Shown: positions 8,896 to 17,659 of the stretch, piece by piece
How positions within the stretch are numbered: the first letter of the stretch is position 1
Layout of the letters: every line of letters starts with the position of its first letter
DNA from: Chloroflexota bacterium
GTDB lineage: Bacteria > Chloroflexota > Anaerolineae > Anaerolineales > Villigracilaceae
Length of the DNA stretch: 64,000 bases
Direction of reading: 5' to 3'
Assembly: GCA_016191845.1 (NCBI GenBank)
Contig: JACPVF010000011.1
Span: 295,787-359,786, forward strand
Notes under the pieces: generated by a model
What the model saw: the letters and a program-made list of their open reading frames with translations, nothing else
The model's database searches: none
What the model was told of the DNA's origin: nothing
Translations under genes and position numbers: made by a program

Positions 8896-9783
8896 TAACA
8901 TCATCACCTCTGGCTTCAACCCCAACTCGTCGATCAGTCCATTCAACTCCTCATCGGACAATCTTCTCCCCTTCCCCGCATACGCAGTGAGGACAGCTTC
9001 CATCATATTCGTGCCAAACGACCTGCCGTCATACCTCGGCGTAGAGGTGATGATCGTTTTCACGCCGCGTTGGCGCAGGGTTTCGATGTTGTCCTCGGTG
9101 GTGGTGTTCGTGACCACGGTCTTGCCATCGAGGCGGGCGGGCATGTATTTGCGCATGAAGAGGAAGTCGCCCGCGATCAGGTCGGATTCCTCGAAGTATT
9201 TGACATATTTCGGTTCTTTTTCCGCGCCGTCACTGCCATAGAAGATCATGGACATGGGGAAGTGGCTGACGATGGGCAGCATCACGCGCGCGACGCGTTT
9301 GAAGGCGGGAATGCCGTAGACCGGTAATGGGACTCCCAATGCCACCATCAGGTCGCCAAAGACGGTTTGGTCCGCGACTTCGGCCACAGCCTGGGCCAGC
9401 CCAAGGCGGTCCACGGCCACGGGGACGAATGCCTGTTTGAAGTGGACATCGCCTAACTGCGGGCGGGCCAACTCAAAGACGCGGCGCTCGAGGGTGTGTT
9501 TGAGTCCACGGCCATCGCATAGCGGAGTCTTCGTCACGCCTGCGACCATCTTGAGCGCGGCGTGCAGCGGATACTCGCGCTCGTCGAGGCGCAGATATAG
9601 ATCCACGCCGCCGACGCCAAAGGCGTCCACTTTGCCGTCGAGGTCGAGGTACATTTGGCGGGCCTTGGCCACATCACCATCCAGGCCGATGCGCTCGACT
9701 AGAATCTCCTCACCCTTGAGGAAGATGGTGACGCTCTTGTTGCGCTTCGAACTCCCCAAGCTGATGCTGACGGCTCGCTTCAT
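8893..9783 (-). CDS. Conserved protein of the family usually labelled 'quinate 5-dehydrogenase'
   Basis: 296 residues. The N-terminus (KRAVSISLGSSKRNKSV, then a 'DGKVDAFGVGGVDLYL' segment) matches a conserved family seen in Chloroflexota and Thermus-like bacteria that pipelines name quinate 5-dehydrogenase; I recognise it from memory. I see no classic shikimate/quinate dehydrogenase active site or glycine-rich NAD motif, so the enzymatic name is doubtful. There is a GGAG 6 nt before ATG. Last gene of a minus-strand operon, 1 bp after the MBL hydrolase. Confidence 0.6.
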   Translation of the reverse strand: MKRAVSISLGSSKRNKSVTIFLKGEEILVERIGLDGDVAKARQMYLDLDGKVDAFGVGGVDLYLRLDEREYPLHAALKMVAGVTKTPLCDGRGLKHTLERRVFELARPQLGDVHFKQAFVPVAVDRLGLAQAVAEVADQTVFGDLMVALGVPLPVYGIPAFKRVARVMLPIVSHFPMSMIFYGSDGAEKEPKYVKYFEESDLIAGDFLFMRKYMPARLDGKTVVTNTTTEDNIETLRQRGVKTIITSTPRYDGRSFGTNMMEAVLTAYAGKGRRLSDEELNGLIDELGLKPEVMML

Positions 9784-9784
9784 A

Positions 9785-10438
9785 TTACTCTCCTACAAAC
9801 GGATTGGACCGCTTCTCCCGCCCCACCGTTGTCTCGGGACCGTGTCCCGAGAGCAGACGGGTTTCATCGGGCAGAGTATACACCTGCTCACGGATGCTGC
9901 GTTCCAGCGTAGCGAAGTCGCCACCAGGCAGGTCAGTGCGGCCGACCGAGCCTGCAAAGATCAGGTCGCCACAGAAGCACACACCTCGACTTCGGGCTTC
10001 GCCAGGCTCGGCCACGTAGAAAATGCAATGTCCCCTGGTATGGCCTGGCGTGAAGCGGACTTCGAAGACCACGTTCCCGAGACGAAGGATCTGGCCTTGA
10101 TACAAGTCGATGGTGGGCTCGGGGCCCGGATCGATGTCGAAGCCGAAGGCGGCGCCGCCCCCGCCCGAGCGCCAGAGGACATGGTCGTCGGGATGCAGGG
10201 CCACGAGAGGAAGCGGGTTCAGCGCATCGGCGATGGCGCCCGCACCGCCGAGGTGGTCGAAGTGGGCGTGGGTGTACCATAGGTGGGCGATGCGCCAGCC
10301 ACGACTCCGCGCTTCGGACAGGATCAACTCGCCGTCCCAGGATGGATCGATAACAGCCGCGTCGCGGGTGTCGGAATCCGCCACAAGGTAGGCGTTCGTC
10401 TGGGCAGGGCCGAGGGTAAAAGTCACGATCTCAAGCAT
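9785..10438 (-). CDS. MBL-fold metallo-hydrolase (glyoxalase II-like)
   Basis: 217 residues from the ATG at 10438. A GTG two codons earlier is possible. The signature 'THAHFDHLGG' carries the HxHxDH dinuclear metal site, followed by 'TPGHTRGHCIFY' and 'LLSGHGPETT', all standard for glyoxalase II/persulfide-dioxygenase-like hydrolases. It probably acts on a thioester or similar small substrate in the cytoplasm. The start overlaps the MFS transporter stop by 8 bp. Confidence 0.85.
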   Translation of the reverse strand: MLEIVTFTLGPAQTNAYLVADSDTRDAAVIDPSWDGELILSEARSRGWRIAHLWYTHAHFDHLGGAGAIADALNPLPLVALHPDDHVLWRSGGGGAAFGFDIDPGPEPTIDLYQGQILRLGNVVFEVRFTPGHTRGHCIFYVAEPGEARSRGVCFCGDLIFAGSVGRTDLPGGDFATLERSIREQVYTLPDETRLLSGHGPETTVGREKRSNPFVGE

Positions 10439-11555
10439 GTTCACCTCGCGGAGAAAAGGTCAGAGTCAGGAGGAGCGCCAGGCCGATCGCGCCCAGGCTG
10501 ACGGGGTAGACCAGGTCGGGGGCTTGGTTGTAGAGCAAGCCTGCCAGCATCGGAGAGAGGGTTAGCGCGATCGAGGCGACGGTCTCGTTCATGCCAAAAG
10601 CCAGGCCCATCTGCGACTCATGGACTAGTCCGCGCACCTGGGCCGAGAGCATCGGGCGCACGGCGCGGAATCCGCCCAACAGGAAATAGGCCAGCGCGTA
10701 GATCGGGAAGGCCGTCACGCGCCAGATGAGCAGGGCAAAGGTCGCGGCCAAAACCTGACCGATGAGCATGCCGCGCCGCGCCGAAAACCATGAGCCGAAG
10801 GCAAACGTGATGAGGGCATTTCCCAGCACCGCCACGGATCCCAACAAACCGATCTGCTGTAACGTCAGACCGCGCTGGGTTTGCAGAAAGTTGGTCGTCA
10901 GCGGCTGGGGCAGGTACATGGCAAAGATGATGACGAAGACCAGCGCGATGAACCCGAGATAACGCGTATTGTTCCACAAACTGGGCGGCGGCGCCTCGGG
11001 GTCGTGATGGTCGAGCGGCTGCGGCTTGATGAAGACCAGGAAGGCCGTGGAGACCACGAAGGTCACGGCCGCCGCGGCAAAGACCCAGCGCAGGCCAAAA
11101 TGTTCGCCGATCCAACCGCCCGTCAGCGGCCCCAGGACCGCTCCGACGTTAAAGGCCGCCGATGTGAACGACAATGCGCGGCTCACGCTCCACGCGCCGC
11201 GCGCGGCGGTCACGTAACTGCTGAGCGGCGAAGAGACGAAGGCAGTGAAACCGTAGAGGAGTAATCCCGCCACGAAGAGCGGCAGCGCCGAAGCAGCCGC
11301 CATCAACAACGCCGCCAGGATACCGATCAACCAGGCCGCGATCAACAACGGGCGGCGGCCGATGCGGTCAGAGAGAAAGCCTGCAGGCACATGCGAGATC
11401 ATCATCGCCAGCCCCGCAGAACTCAAGATGGCGCCGATCGCCACAGGGTCCGCGCCGAGGTTTTGGAGATGGATGGATTGAAAGTACATGAACGTGCCCT
11501 CGCCGATCCCCCAGGTGAACAGGGCGAGGAAAATCAAAACGAGACTTGGATTCAC
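10431..11555 (-). CDS. Major facilitator superfamily transporter
   Basis: 374 residues with about 11-12 hydrophobic helices. The loop between helices 2 and 3 carries 'GFLSDRIGRRPLL', the MFS signature GxxxDRxGRR. It is likely a drug- or metabolite-type antiporter; the substrate is unknown. It overlaps both neighbours (8 bp with the MBL hydrolase, 4 bp ATGA with the alpha/beta hydrolase), so it is translationally coupled. Confidence 0.88.
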   Translation of the reverse strand: MNPSLVLIFLALFTWGIGEGTFMYFQSIHLQNLGADPVAIGAILSSAGLAMMISHVPAGFLSDRIGRRPLLIAAWLIGILAALLMAAASALPLFVAGLLLYGFTAFVSSPLSSYVTAARGAWSVSRALSFTSAAFNVGAVLGPLTGGWIGEHFGLRWVFAAAAVTFVVSTAFLVFIKPQPLDHHDPEAPPPSLWNNTRYLGFIALVFVIIFAMYLPQPLTTNFLQTQRGLTLQQIGLLGSVAVLGNALITFAFGSWFSARRGMLIGQVLAATFALLIWRVTAFPIYALAYFLLGGFRAVRPMLSAQVRGLVHESQMGLAFGMNETVASIALTLSPMLAGLLYNQAPDLVYPVSLGAIGLALLLTLTFSPRGEHA

Positions 11556-12328
11556 AAAGACCGCTCCACACGACGGATAAAATCGAGCGCCAACTCAAAA
11601 GCCTGGAGTCGGGCCGCATCACGCGGGACGACGTGGCCTGATCCCGTTATATAAGCCTTGACCTTGTCTGACGTGCCCAGGTCGGCGTAGATACGCTCCA
11701 TGTTCTCGGGCAGGACGTAAGTGTCGTCCTTCGAGTGGATAAGCAGGGTCGGCACCTTGACCTGCGGCAGGGCGGCACGCATCTCGGCCAGCAGTCCATT
11801 CAACTCCGCAATGGAACGGACAGGGTTCTGCGGATACGAGACGTGGTCCTGCCAGACCTGCGGGTCGAACCAGCCCGAGCCAGGCGGCAGATTACTCTTG
11901 GGCATGTATGGCATGAACAGGCTGAGGAGTTTCAGATACCTCATGCGCGGATCGGATGGCAGCGCATACGGCGTGGACATGACTGCCACACCCGCCACGT
12001 CCAGCCGTGTAGACGACAGCAGGGACAGGACTCCGCCCATCGAAAGCCCGACCAAGATGACGTGGTCCACGGAGCCGCGCAAAAGGTGGTGACCATCTTC
12101 GACGGAGGCCAGCCAGTCGGTGTAGCGCGAGCGGATCATATCCTCGGGATGGGTGGCATGTCCTGCGAGGCGAACGCCCAGGCAGGTGTAGCCCTTTTCG
12201 TGCAGGTAGTCCCCCATCCAGCGCATTTCCTTGGGCGCACCCGTGAAGCCGTGCGTGAGCAGGCAGCCCAGTTTGCGATTATTCGTAGGAAGGAAGAACG
12301 GTTCAGCGGTGGGGATGATCTGGGTCAA
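11552..12328 (-). CDS. Alpha/beta hydrolase (carboxylesterase/monoacylglycerol lipase type)
   Basis: 258 residues when started at the TTG at 12328, which has GGAG 7 nt upstream inside the preceding gene. An ATG at 12367 is the alternative. The frame is open much further upstream, but that part lies in another gene. Motifs: 'LTHGFTGAPKEM' (oxyanion loop), nucleophile elbow 'GLSMGG', acid 'SKDDTYV', and catalytic His in 'GSGHVVPRD'. This is like the Est30 thermostable carboxylesterase family. The stop overlaps the MFS start (ATGA). Confidence 0.82.
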   Translation of the reverse strand: MTQIIPTAEPFFLPTNNRKLGCLLTHGFTGAPKEMRWMGDYLHEKGYTCLGVRLAGHATHPEDMIRSRYTDWLASVEDGHHLLRGSVDHVILVGLSMGGVLSLLSSTRLDVAGVAVMSTPYALPSDPRMRYLKLLSLFMPYMPKSNLPPGSGWFDPQVWQDHVSYPQNPVRSIAELNGLLAEMRAALPQVKVPTLLIHSKDDTYVLPENMERIYADLGTSDKVKAYITGSGHVVPRDAARLQAFELALDFIRRVERSL

Positions 12329-13058
12329 GGTTGTTCTCCAAAAGTTGTAGGGCACTCCTGTAGCCATCGAGCCTGGGTGCGACAGGCCACAGCAGATGAT
12401 AGACCTGCTCGATCTGGTCACTGGCGTCGAGGACAAATTCATCCATTTCGAGTTTGGACAGGTACAGGTAGGGACGCGTGTACGCGTCAGGATGGGTTTC
12501 GGGCTGGTTCTGGTAATAGCGCTTGATGTGGGCCAATTGCTGATCCACCGCGAGGGGAGGCAGGAAGTCCAGACCGAGGGTATTGGGTTGGGCTCTGAGA
12601 AAAATCTGCCACAACACGAACTCAGGATGATCGCGCAGATAGACAAAGTCCAAGCCATACCAATCACCCTTGATCTCTTCGACCATCCTGTACTTGTCCT
12701 CCTGAAGTTCCCTTGCAAAACGTTCCCTGGTCGGACGCCAGACCTGGCGCGCCCACAAGATGTCGGTCAGCAGGTGGATGAAGTAGCCCAGACGATAAGA
12801 GAAATGTCCAGCGTCAGCAGGCTCCGCCCCCAGCAGGTACAGGCGATAAAAGGTCAGATCATGGATATCGCCTTCGGATTGGCCGCCCGCCTGTAAAAAG
12901 TGTGTAACCTGTTTGGGCGGGTCGAAATGCTCCCATTTTTCATCGGGAATCCCCGAATCGGGTGCCACATTCCCGAGCGCAAACTGGGCTGCATCCAAGC
13001 CGTGAATGCGTGTCAGGAGAGTAGACGCAATACGCAGGTGGGAAATCCAGGTGGTCAT
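12303..13058 (-). CDS. Zinc-dependent phospholipase C/S1-P1 nuclease-like protein
   Basis: 251 residues. The N-terminal 'WISHLRIASTLL' and 'FALGNVAPDSG', and the later 'YFIHLLTDILWARQ', match the helical Zn_dep_PLPC family (His and Asp residues spaced to bind zinc). No signal peptide is visible, so it may act in the cytoplasm, unlike secreted phospholipases. The substrate is unknown. First gene of the minus-strand operon running to 8893. Its 3' end overlaps the next gene by about 26 bp if that gene starts at 12328. Confidence 0.7.
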   Translation of the reverse strand: MTTWISHLRIASTLLTRIHGLDAAQFALGNVAPDSGIPDEKWEHFDPPKQVTHFLQAGGQSEGDIHDLTFYRLYLLGAEPADAGHFSYRLGYFIHLLTDILWARQVWRPTRERFARELQEDKYRMVEEIKGDWYGLDFVYLRDHPEFVLWQIFLRAQPNTLGLDFLPPLAVDQQLAHIKRYYQNQPETHPDAYTRPYLYLSKLEMDEFVLDASDQIEQVYHLLWPVAPRLDGYRSALQLLENNLDPDHPHR

Positions 13059-13121
13059 GCAGAAATTATACGCCTACGCAGGTGGATATAAGAATCCGTA
13101 AGCTCAACTTGTAGACCCCAC

Positions 13122-13262
13122 TTAATTTCTCATCCAAGCAGGATTGAGCCTCGCCACTTGCGGGTAAATGGGACAGTCCTCGGTGTGCGCGCCTTGCAGG
13201 TAGCCCGTGGACATGAGGAACTCGTTGACGATCTCGCCCCCTGTGAAGACGAAGGTCTTCTT
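13122..13262 (-). pseudogene. tag: C-terminal remnant of a DNA-3-methyladenine glycosylase gene
   Basis: The last 46 codons before the stop at 13122 read KTFVFTGGEIVNEFLMSTGY...AHTEDCPIY, nearly identical in protein to the end of the intact tag gene 80 bp away, while the DNA is clearly more GC-rich. Upstream of 13262 the similarity stops abruptly and there is no start or N-terminal domain. It is read as the 3' scar of a resident tag gene disrupted by the incoming DNA to the right. Confidence 0.75.
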
Positions 13263-13342
13263 CAAGACTTGAACACAATAACTACGGTAAAAGGATAGTT
13301 CTATCAACAGATTTAATCCTATGAGTGTATTATTTGGAAATG

Positions 13343-13888
13343 TCAGCCCAAATACCAAGCCGGGCGCTTAGCAATAACAATTTCATAAATTGGGCAATCA
13401 GGGGTATGAGCACCCGGCAGGTATCCCGTACTCATTAAAAATTCTTTGACTATCTCCCCTCCGGTAAATAGAAATGTACGTTTAAACAGCTTGGTCCAGT
13501 TTTCTAAAGTTTGTGGCTGATGGCTATCTAGCCATCCTTTGAATGATCCATATTCAATACGCAAGCCCTGGATACGCCGAGCATTTTCAATAGCTGCGTT
13601 AACCTTTAGACGGTTCCGAATTATGCCAGCATCACTTAAAAGTCGGGTACGGTCCGTTTCATCATAAGATGCGATCTTATCAATATCAAAGCGGCTATAC
13701 GCAAAACGGAAATTGTCGGCTTTCTTCAATATCGTTATCCAAGAAAGTCCAGCCTGGTTGATTTCCAAGATCAAGCGCTCAAATAATAAATTATCGTCTT
13801 GAAGGGGAAAACCATATTGTGTCTCGTGATAAACCTGATTAAATGTGTCTTCAGGGTGATTATTACAATAATCGCAGTAAGAGGTCAT
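13343..13888 (-). CDS. tag: DNA-3-methyladenine glycosylase I
   Basis: 181 residues. It has the TAG family layout: N-terminal Cys-rich zinc part (CDYCNNHPEDTF, then YHETQYGFP), core 'NQAGLSWITILKKADNFRFAY', 'LLSDAGIIRNRLKVNAAIENA', and a C-terminal 'AHTPDCP' that supplies the other zinc ligands. It excises 3-methyladenine from alkylated DNA. The gene is visibly more AT-rich than the operon on its left, suggesting transfer. Fragments of other tag copies lie at 13122-13262 and 57536-57634. Confidence 0.92.
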   Translation of the reverse strand: MTSYCDYCNNHPEDTFNQVYHETQYGFPLQDDNLLFERLILEINQAGLSWITILKKADNFRFAYSRFDIDKIASYDETDRTRLLSDAGIIRNRLKVNAAIENARRIQGLRIEYGSFKGWLDSHQPQTLENWTKLFKRTFLFTGGEIVKEFLMSTGYLPGAHTPDCPIYEIVIAKRPAWYLG

Positions 13889-14026
13889 TTGGCAATTTTA
13901 CTATGCCAAGGTTAAAAGTGGTCGTTCAAACATCGCCTTGGCTATGTTGTTATTATGGAACACCGAATACGGTAACTGCAAGGCTGGTTTTACCTGATTA
14001 TGGACGAAGAATCGGACAAAAAAAGA

Positions 14027-14065
14027 AAAAAGAACAGCGCCCGGCATGTGGCGCTGTTCTTTTCA
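14027..14065. terminator. Bidirectional terminator
   Basis: Stem AAAAGAACAGCGCC / GGCGCTGTTCTTTT around an 8-nt loop, flanked by an A-rich run (left) and a short T-run. It lies just after the stop of the minus-strand NAD(P)H-binding gene and most likely ends that operon. The 13889-14026 stretch to its left holds no convincing gene. Confidence 0.85.
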
Positions 14066-14096
14066 ATCAAGGAAATTCAAATCCGACCAATTCAGA

Positions 14097-14726
14097 TCAA
14101 TAACTCGCCACTGGTAATTTCTTCAACCACTTCAATTCGGTAAGTTCCTTCAAGACAAAGTCTGCACCGTCGGCACGGGAAAGTTGCGTCCCCGAACTCT
14201 TGCTTACATACCCCACCTGATACTGACCCATGTGTTCGCCATCCATCAGGCGTGGATAACGCACAACCGTCCAATCTAATTCAGAAGCCTGAATTACTTT
14301 TACATTTTCGGCAGAATCAAGAACAACATCCTTTGCAAGAAGGTTCAGCAGAAAACCGATGAAATGGTCAATAAATTTTGGCTTATCTTCGGGTTGGCGA
14401 ACCCCTGCGCCCGTTGTTGAAACCAGACGGCGTATTCCGTGCTTTTTCATTCCTGCCACGATATTTTTTGCAGAGGTTTCCATCATGTGCGGAACCGGCG
14501 GTCGGGTCGGTCCCAGTGCGCTGATCACCGCTTCCTGTCCTGCAATCGCCTTCTTGACAGCATCGGCGTCCATCGAGTCGCCTTTGAATACGATCAGGTT
14601 GGCATCTTTTATGGTGAACTTCTCGGGAGAGCGCACAAAGGCTGTCACAGTATGCCCCGCTTCCAATGCCTGTTTTACCACTTCCAAACCTACCCCGCGC
14701 GATGCACCAAACACTACGATCTTCAT
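14097..14726 (-). CDS. NAD(P)-binding SDR-like protein (YwnB/NmrA type)
   Basis: 209 residues from the ATG at 14726, chosen for AAAGGAG 4 nt upstream. The N-terminal Rossmann motif 'VFGASRGVGLEVVKQALEAGH' binds NAD(P), and 'TTGAGVRQPEDKPKF' is typical of the atypical SDR a5 group. It is likely a redox-sensing or quinone/flavin-reductase-like enzyme. It lies 37 bp downstream of the TetR repressor in the same direction and is probably co-transcribed and repressed by it. Confidence 0.82.
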   Translation of the reverse strand: MKIVVFGASRGVGLEVVKQALEAGHTVTAFVRSPEKFTIKDANLIVFKGDSMDADAVKKAIAGQEAVISALGPTRPPVPHMMETSAKNIVAGMKKHGIRRLVSTTGAGVRQPEDKPKFIDHFIGFLLNLLAKDVVLDSAENVKVIQASELDWTVVRYPRLMDGEHMGQYQVGYVSKSSGTQLSRADGADFVLKELTELKWLKKLPVASY

Positions 14727-14763
14727 AAGACTCCTTTGAGATTTTTTTGTTATCAAATGATGG

Positions 14764-15324
14764 CTATAAAGCCAACAAGACTTTCAACTGTTTTGCCACC
14801 AGACGCAGCGGGTCAGCAGTATGCGATGTACGGCTCAGGATAATCCCGCCTTCGATGGCAGAAACAATGAAGGTCGCCAGTTCATCGGCTTTTGTTTTTG
14901 AGTACCCGCATTCGATCAACTTGTCATAGAAGGCGGATTTCAACATTTGATACGCTTCGTGGCAGGCTGCGTTAATCCGTGGCAAGGTGGTCGCGGTCTC
15001 CATCGCCACAGCCGTCAGCGGACTGCCCGCCGCAAAACCAGATCGTTCGACATGTCCTGCAATATTCAGAATAAAGTCAGAAATTGCTTTGGCGGCGTTG
15101 GAACTTTCTGTAAATCCCTGGCGAATCCGTTCGGCAGTTTGGTTTCCGGATTGAAGCACCGCCTCTGCCGTAATCTGTTCCTTGCCCTCTGGAAAGTAGT
15201 AATACAAGGATCCTTTTGGGGAACCGCTTTCCTTGATGATCTCGTTCAAACCAGTACCGTGATAGCCTTGTTTTTCCAGCAGGACACAGGTGGTTTGCAG
15301 GATTTGTTCGCGGGCATTGCTCAT
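14764..15324 (-). CDS. TetR-family repressor, LmrA/YxaF type
   Basis: 186 residues from the ATG at 15324 (GGAG 6 nt upstream); longer starts lie in the promoter. The N-terminal helix-turn-helix includes 'GYHGTGLNEIIKESGSPKGSLYYYFPEGKEQ', characteristic of the LmrA/YxaF branch, followed by a helical ligand-binding domain. In Bacillus this branch senses flavonoids or antibiotics. It is divergent from an NmrA-type reductase, with a matching operator between them, so it very likely represses both directions. Confidence 0.87.
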   Translation of the reverse strand: MSNAREQILQTTCVLLEKQGYHGTGLNEIIKESGSPKGSLYYYFPEGKEQITAEAVLQSGNQTAERIRQGFTESSNAAKAISDFILNIAGHVERSGFAAGSPLTAVAMETATTLPRINAACHEAYQMLKSAFYDKLIECGYSKTKADELATFIVSAIEGGIILSRTSHTADPLRLVAKQLKVLLAL

Positions 15325-15388
15325 GTCTGTCTCCGTCCAGAAAATGTCTTTTGTCATCTTTTCAAAAGACGACTGCTGGAGTATTATA

Positions 15389-15408
15389 ACGACTGGTCTA
15401 TATATAGT
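15389..15408. promoter_or_regulatory. LmrA/YxaF-like operator in the divergent promoter
   Basis: Read on the minus strand, the site is CTATATATAGACCAGTCGT. The core ATAGACCAGTC matches the Bacillus LmrA/YxaF box as I remember it. It lies between the TetR gene and the plus-strand reductase, 18 bp before the latter's start, suitable for blocking both promoters. Confidence 0.65.
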
Positions 15409-15426
15409 CAAGTTAGGAGAAAATGA

Positions 15427-16284
15427 ATGTCATCCCCCATATTGGTAATCGGTGCGCTTGGGAATGTCGGAACGGAAGTTGTAAGGCAGATACTCGTCAG
15501 AGGTGGGAAAGTTCGTGCTGCGGATATGGATGTGAACAAACTGAGGGAACGCTTTGGTGAAGCGGTTGAAGCCGTTCGTTTTGACTTCACCGATCCATCC
15601 ACTTTTGAGGAAACATTTTCAGGTGTAGAGCACATGTTTTATATGCGCCCACCGCATATCACGAACATCCAGCGGGATATGATTCCTTCGATTGACGCTG
15701 CCAAACGCGCGGGTGTAACTCACGTCGTATTTCTCTCCCTGATCGGGATCGAGAACACGACTTATGTCCCCCACTACAAGGTAGAGACCTATTTGAAACA
15801 AATCAACATGCAAACGACCTTTTTGCGTTGCAGTTTCTTCATGCAGAATCTGAACACCACCCATCGCCGTGAGATCAAGGAAAGGAATGAGATTTTTGTG
15901 CCAGTCGGAAAGGCAAAGACCGCCTTCATCGATGCGCGTGACATCGGCGCGGTTGCGGCGGTTGCTTTACTGGAGAATGGACATGCCGGCAGGAACTACG
16001 ACCTGACCGGCAGCGAACGGCTGGATTATTGGGAAGCAGCCAGGATCATGAGCGAAGTGCTGGGACGCAGGATCACCTACCGCAACCCGAATCCATTGCA
16101 TTTCCTCATTGAGACGATGCGCAGAGGTACGCTATTCATGTTTGCCCTGGTGATGACCGGGCTGTACACATCCACCCGCTTTGGGATGGCAGAACCGATC
16201 ACAAATGAAGTCGAGAGATTAACAGGAAGAAAACCGATCTTATTTAGACAATACGTGATAGATTACAAAGATGCCTGGATGTAA
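15427..16284 (+). CDS. NmrA-type NAD(P)-binding reductase
   Basis: 285 residues. 'ILVIGALGNVGTEVVRQIL' is the glycine-rich NAD(P) site, followed by 'FDFTDPSTFEETFSGVEHMFYMRPP' and 'VTHVVFLSLIGIE', typical of the NmrA/QOR2-like atypical SDR family. AGGAG lies 8 nt before ATG. It probably acts as a quinone or aldehyde reductase. It is divergent from, and probably repressed by, the LmrA/YxaF-like TetR protein through the operator at 15389-15408. It ends in a short convergent gap with the L,D-transpeptidase gene. Confidence 0.84.
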   Translation: MSSPILVIGALGNVGTEVVRQILVRGGKVRAADMDVNKLRERFGEAVEAVRFDFTDPSTFEETFSGVEHMFYMRPPHITNIQRDMIPSIDAAKRAGVTHVVFLSLIGIENTTYVPHYKVETYLKQINMQTTFLRCSFFMQNLNTTHRREIKERNEIFVPVGKAKTAFIDARDIGAVAAVALLENGHAGRNYDLTGSERLDYWEAARIMSEVLGRRITYRNPNPLHFLIETMRRGTLFMFALVMTGLYTSTRFGMAEPITNEVERLTGRKPILFRQYVIDYKDAWM

Positions 16285-16347
16285 TCTCAGGTTACCGAGT
16301 CAAAATAAATCAGCATGAACGCCCCTGCCTGCCTTTCATGCTTCAAG

Positions 16348-17442
16348 CTAAAACTCTTTCTTTTCAACGATCACCCTGGTTCCACCGGGCATCTCCACGG
16401 TAACATCCCCAGGGTCGTAAGACAAGAGTGGTTGAGACCAGCGAAAGATCCATTTTGCATCGTCTGGGTTGGCATTGACACAACCTCTTGATGATGGTTC
16501 GCCATAATTATTATGCCAATAGGTAGAATGGATGGCAACGCCCGTCCCGACGAACAAACTGACCCATCCCACGGCCGGCAGACTCCAGCCTGCTGATGCA
16601 CTTCCTCCACTCAAGGGTAATGAGATCGCCTTACGCCAGATGGGGAATTCTCCAACAGGCGTTCCCCAAGCATCTGTGGGATTTCCCCATGCGTCATAAA
16701 GAGCGCCGCTGGAGATACGCGCAAAATACACTTCATTGTTGCCCTCGAAGCACGATAGGGTTTGGTAATCAATATTGACCACGATCCGTTTCTCTTCGGC
16801 TTCCGGATTGATTGGAGCGATTTCATCCGCCGTCAACGGACGAAACGCCTCTGCCGGACCCCAGAACAGGTCGCCCGACCCGAAGCGTTCATTTAGCCGA
16901 TACCAGACTCTGCCATCCGCGTCGGTACGAATCTGATCCACCCAGACCACCTGACTATAGACGAACCGCGCCGGCAGACTTATGGATTCGCGGTATTGGA
17001 GCCACGGTGCGCGTGATGGCGGATTATCGAGAATCAAGTCCACATAAGGAACGGTGACTTCCATCCACATGCCAGCACCCAGACTTGTGTTTGGCAGAGT
17101 GGACACTTGCGAATTCGGCAAGTTGCGCACGGGTTGCAGGTTTCCGCCCCACACATAGCCATAGGGAGTCTCGACCCAGCGTTGATTGATCCTGCCGGGC
17201 ATGGTTCCAACCACCTCCCGAATCCAGGGAACGACCTGATCTTCATATAGCGCGCCAACGATCTGGCTGTTTGCATCAGGACGGGCATACACATCCACCT
17301 TGCCGACAGTGATACGCCCCAACAGTTCCGACTGTTGTAATTCTGAAATTCCCTGCCAGGTAAATGGTCGAAAGGCAAGTGCGCCGGCGCCCAATGCAGC
17401 GATCTTTAGAAAATCACGGCGTGTGAGTGGGTGTCTTGTCAT
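16348..17442 (-). CDS. Tat-exported L,D-transpeptidase (YkuD)
   Basis: 364 residues. The N-terminus has a twin-arginine signal (TRRDFLK followed by a hydrophobic stretch). The C-terminal YkuD domain (~220-355) contains '[19 protein letters not shown]' with catalytic Cys at about residue 321. The N-terminal half resembles SH3-like/peptidoglycan-binding modules. It would cross-link peptidoglycan or attach proteins outside the membrane. Last gene of a five-gene minus-strand operon led by the palindromic site at 19166-19206. A link to copper stress (remodelling of cell-wall cross-links) is inference. Confidence 0.85.
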   Translation of the reverse strand: MTRHPLTRRDFLKIAALGAGALAFRPFTWQGISELQQSELLGRITVGKVDVYARPDANSQIVGALYEDQVVPWIREVVGTMPGRINQRWVETPYGYVWGGNLQPVRNLPNSQVSTLPNTSLGAGMWMEVTVPYVDLILDNPPSRAPWLQYRESISLPARFVYSQVVWVDQIRTDADGRVWYRLNERFGSGDLFWGPAEAFRPLTADEIAPINPEAEEKRIVVNIDYQTLSCFEGNNEVYFARISSGALYDAWGNPTDAWGTPVGEFPIWRKAISLPLSGGSASAGWSLPAVGWVSLFVGTGVAIHSTYWHNNYGEPSSRGCVNANPDDAKWIFRWSQPLLSYDPGDVTVEMPGGTRVIVEKKEF

Positions 17443-17647
17443 GGACGGAATGATCGTGATGTTGATCCGGCTGGCTGTTGTGATTGTGCATGGTGCCCAT
17501 CATGAAAAAATGCGCCAGCGGGCAAAGCAATGCCAGCCCCACATAGACGACTATATTGACGGGGATTTTCAGGAGCAGAACGGCTGCCAAACCCAGAATG
17601 GGAAGCAAGCAGCAAAGCAACATAATCCAGATGTGACGCTTATTCAT
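17414..17647 (-). CDS. Small His-rich membrane protein
   Basis: 77 residues: two hydrophobic helices (residues ~6-27 and ~29-50) and a C-terminal tail very rich in histidine and aspartate ([17 protein letters not shown]), a likely metal-binding tail. It resembles small DUF2933-type proteins found in metal-resistance operons, though I cannot confirm the family. It overlaps the start of the L,D-transpeptidase by 29 bp and lies 12 bp after the Rieske gene. Confidence 0.6.
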   Translation of the reverse strand: MNKRHIWIMLLCCLLPILGLAAVLLLKIPVNIVVYVGLALLCPLAHFFMMGTMHNHNSQPDQHHDHSVHDKTPTHTP

Positions 17648-17659
17648 GTGAACCTTCCT

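Noticed and set aside
12329..12718. Extended N-terminus for the alpha/beta hydrolase
   Set aside because: The extra residues are the out-of-frame reading of the phospholipase-like gene and are unlike hydrolases.
13843..14103. Plus-strand open frame of 86 codons near the tag gene
   Set aside because: It runs across the tag start and a terminator hairpin, has no domain, and its sequence includes the A-run of the terminator.
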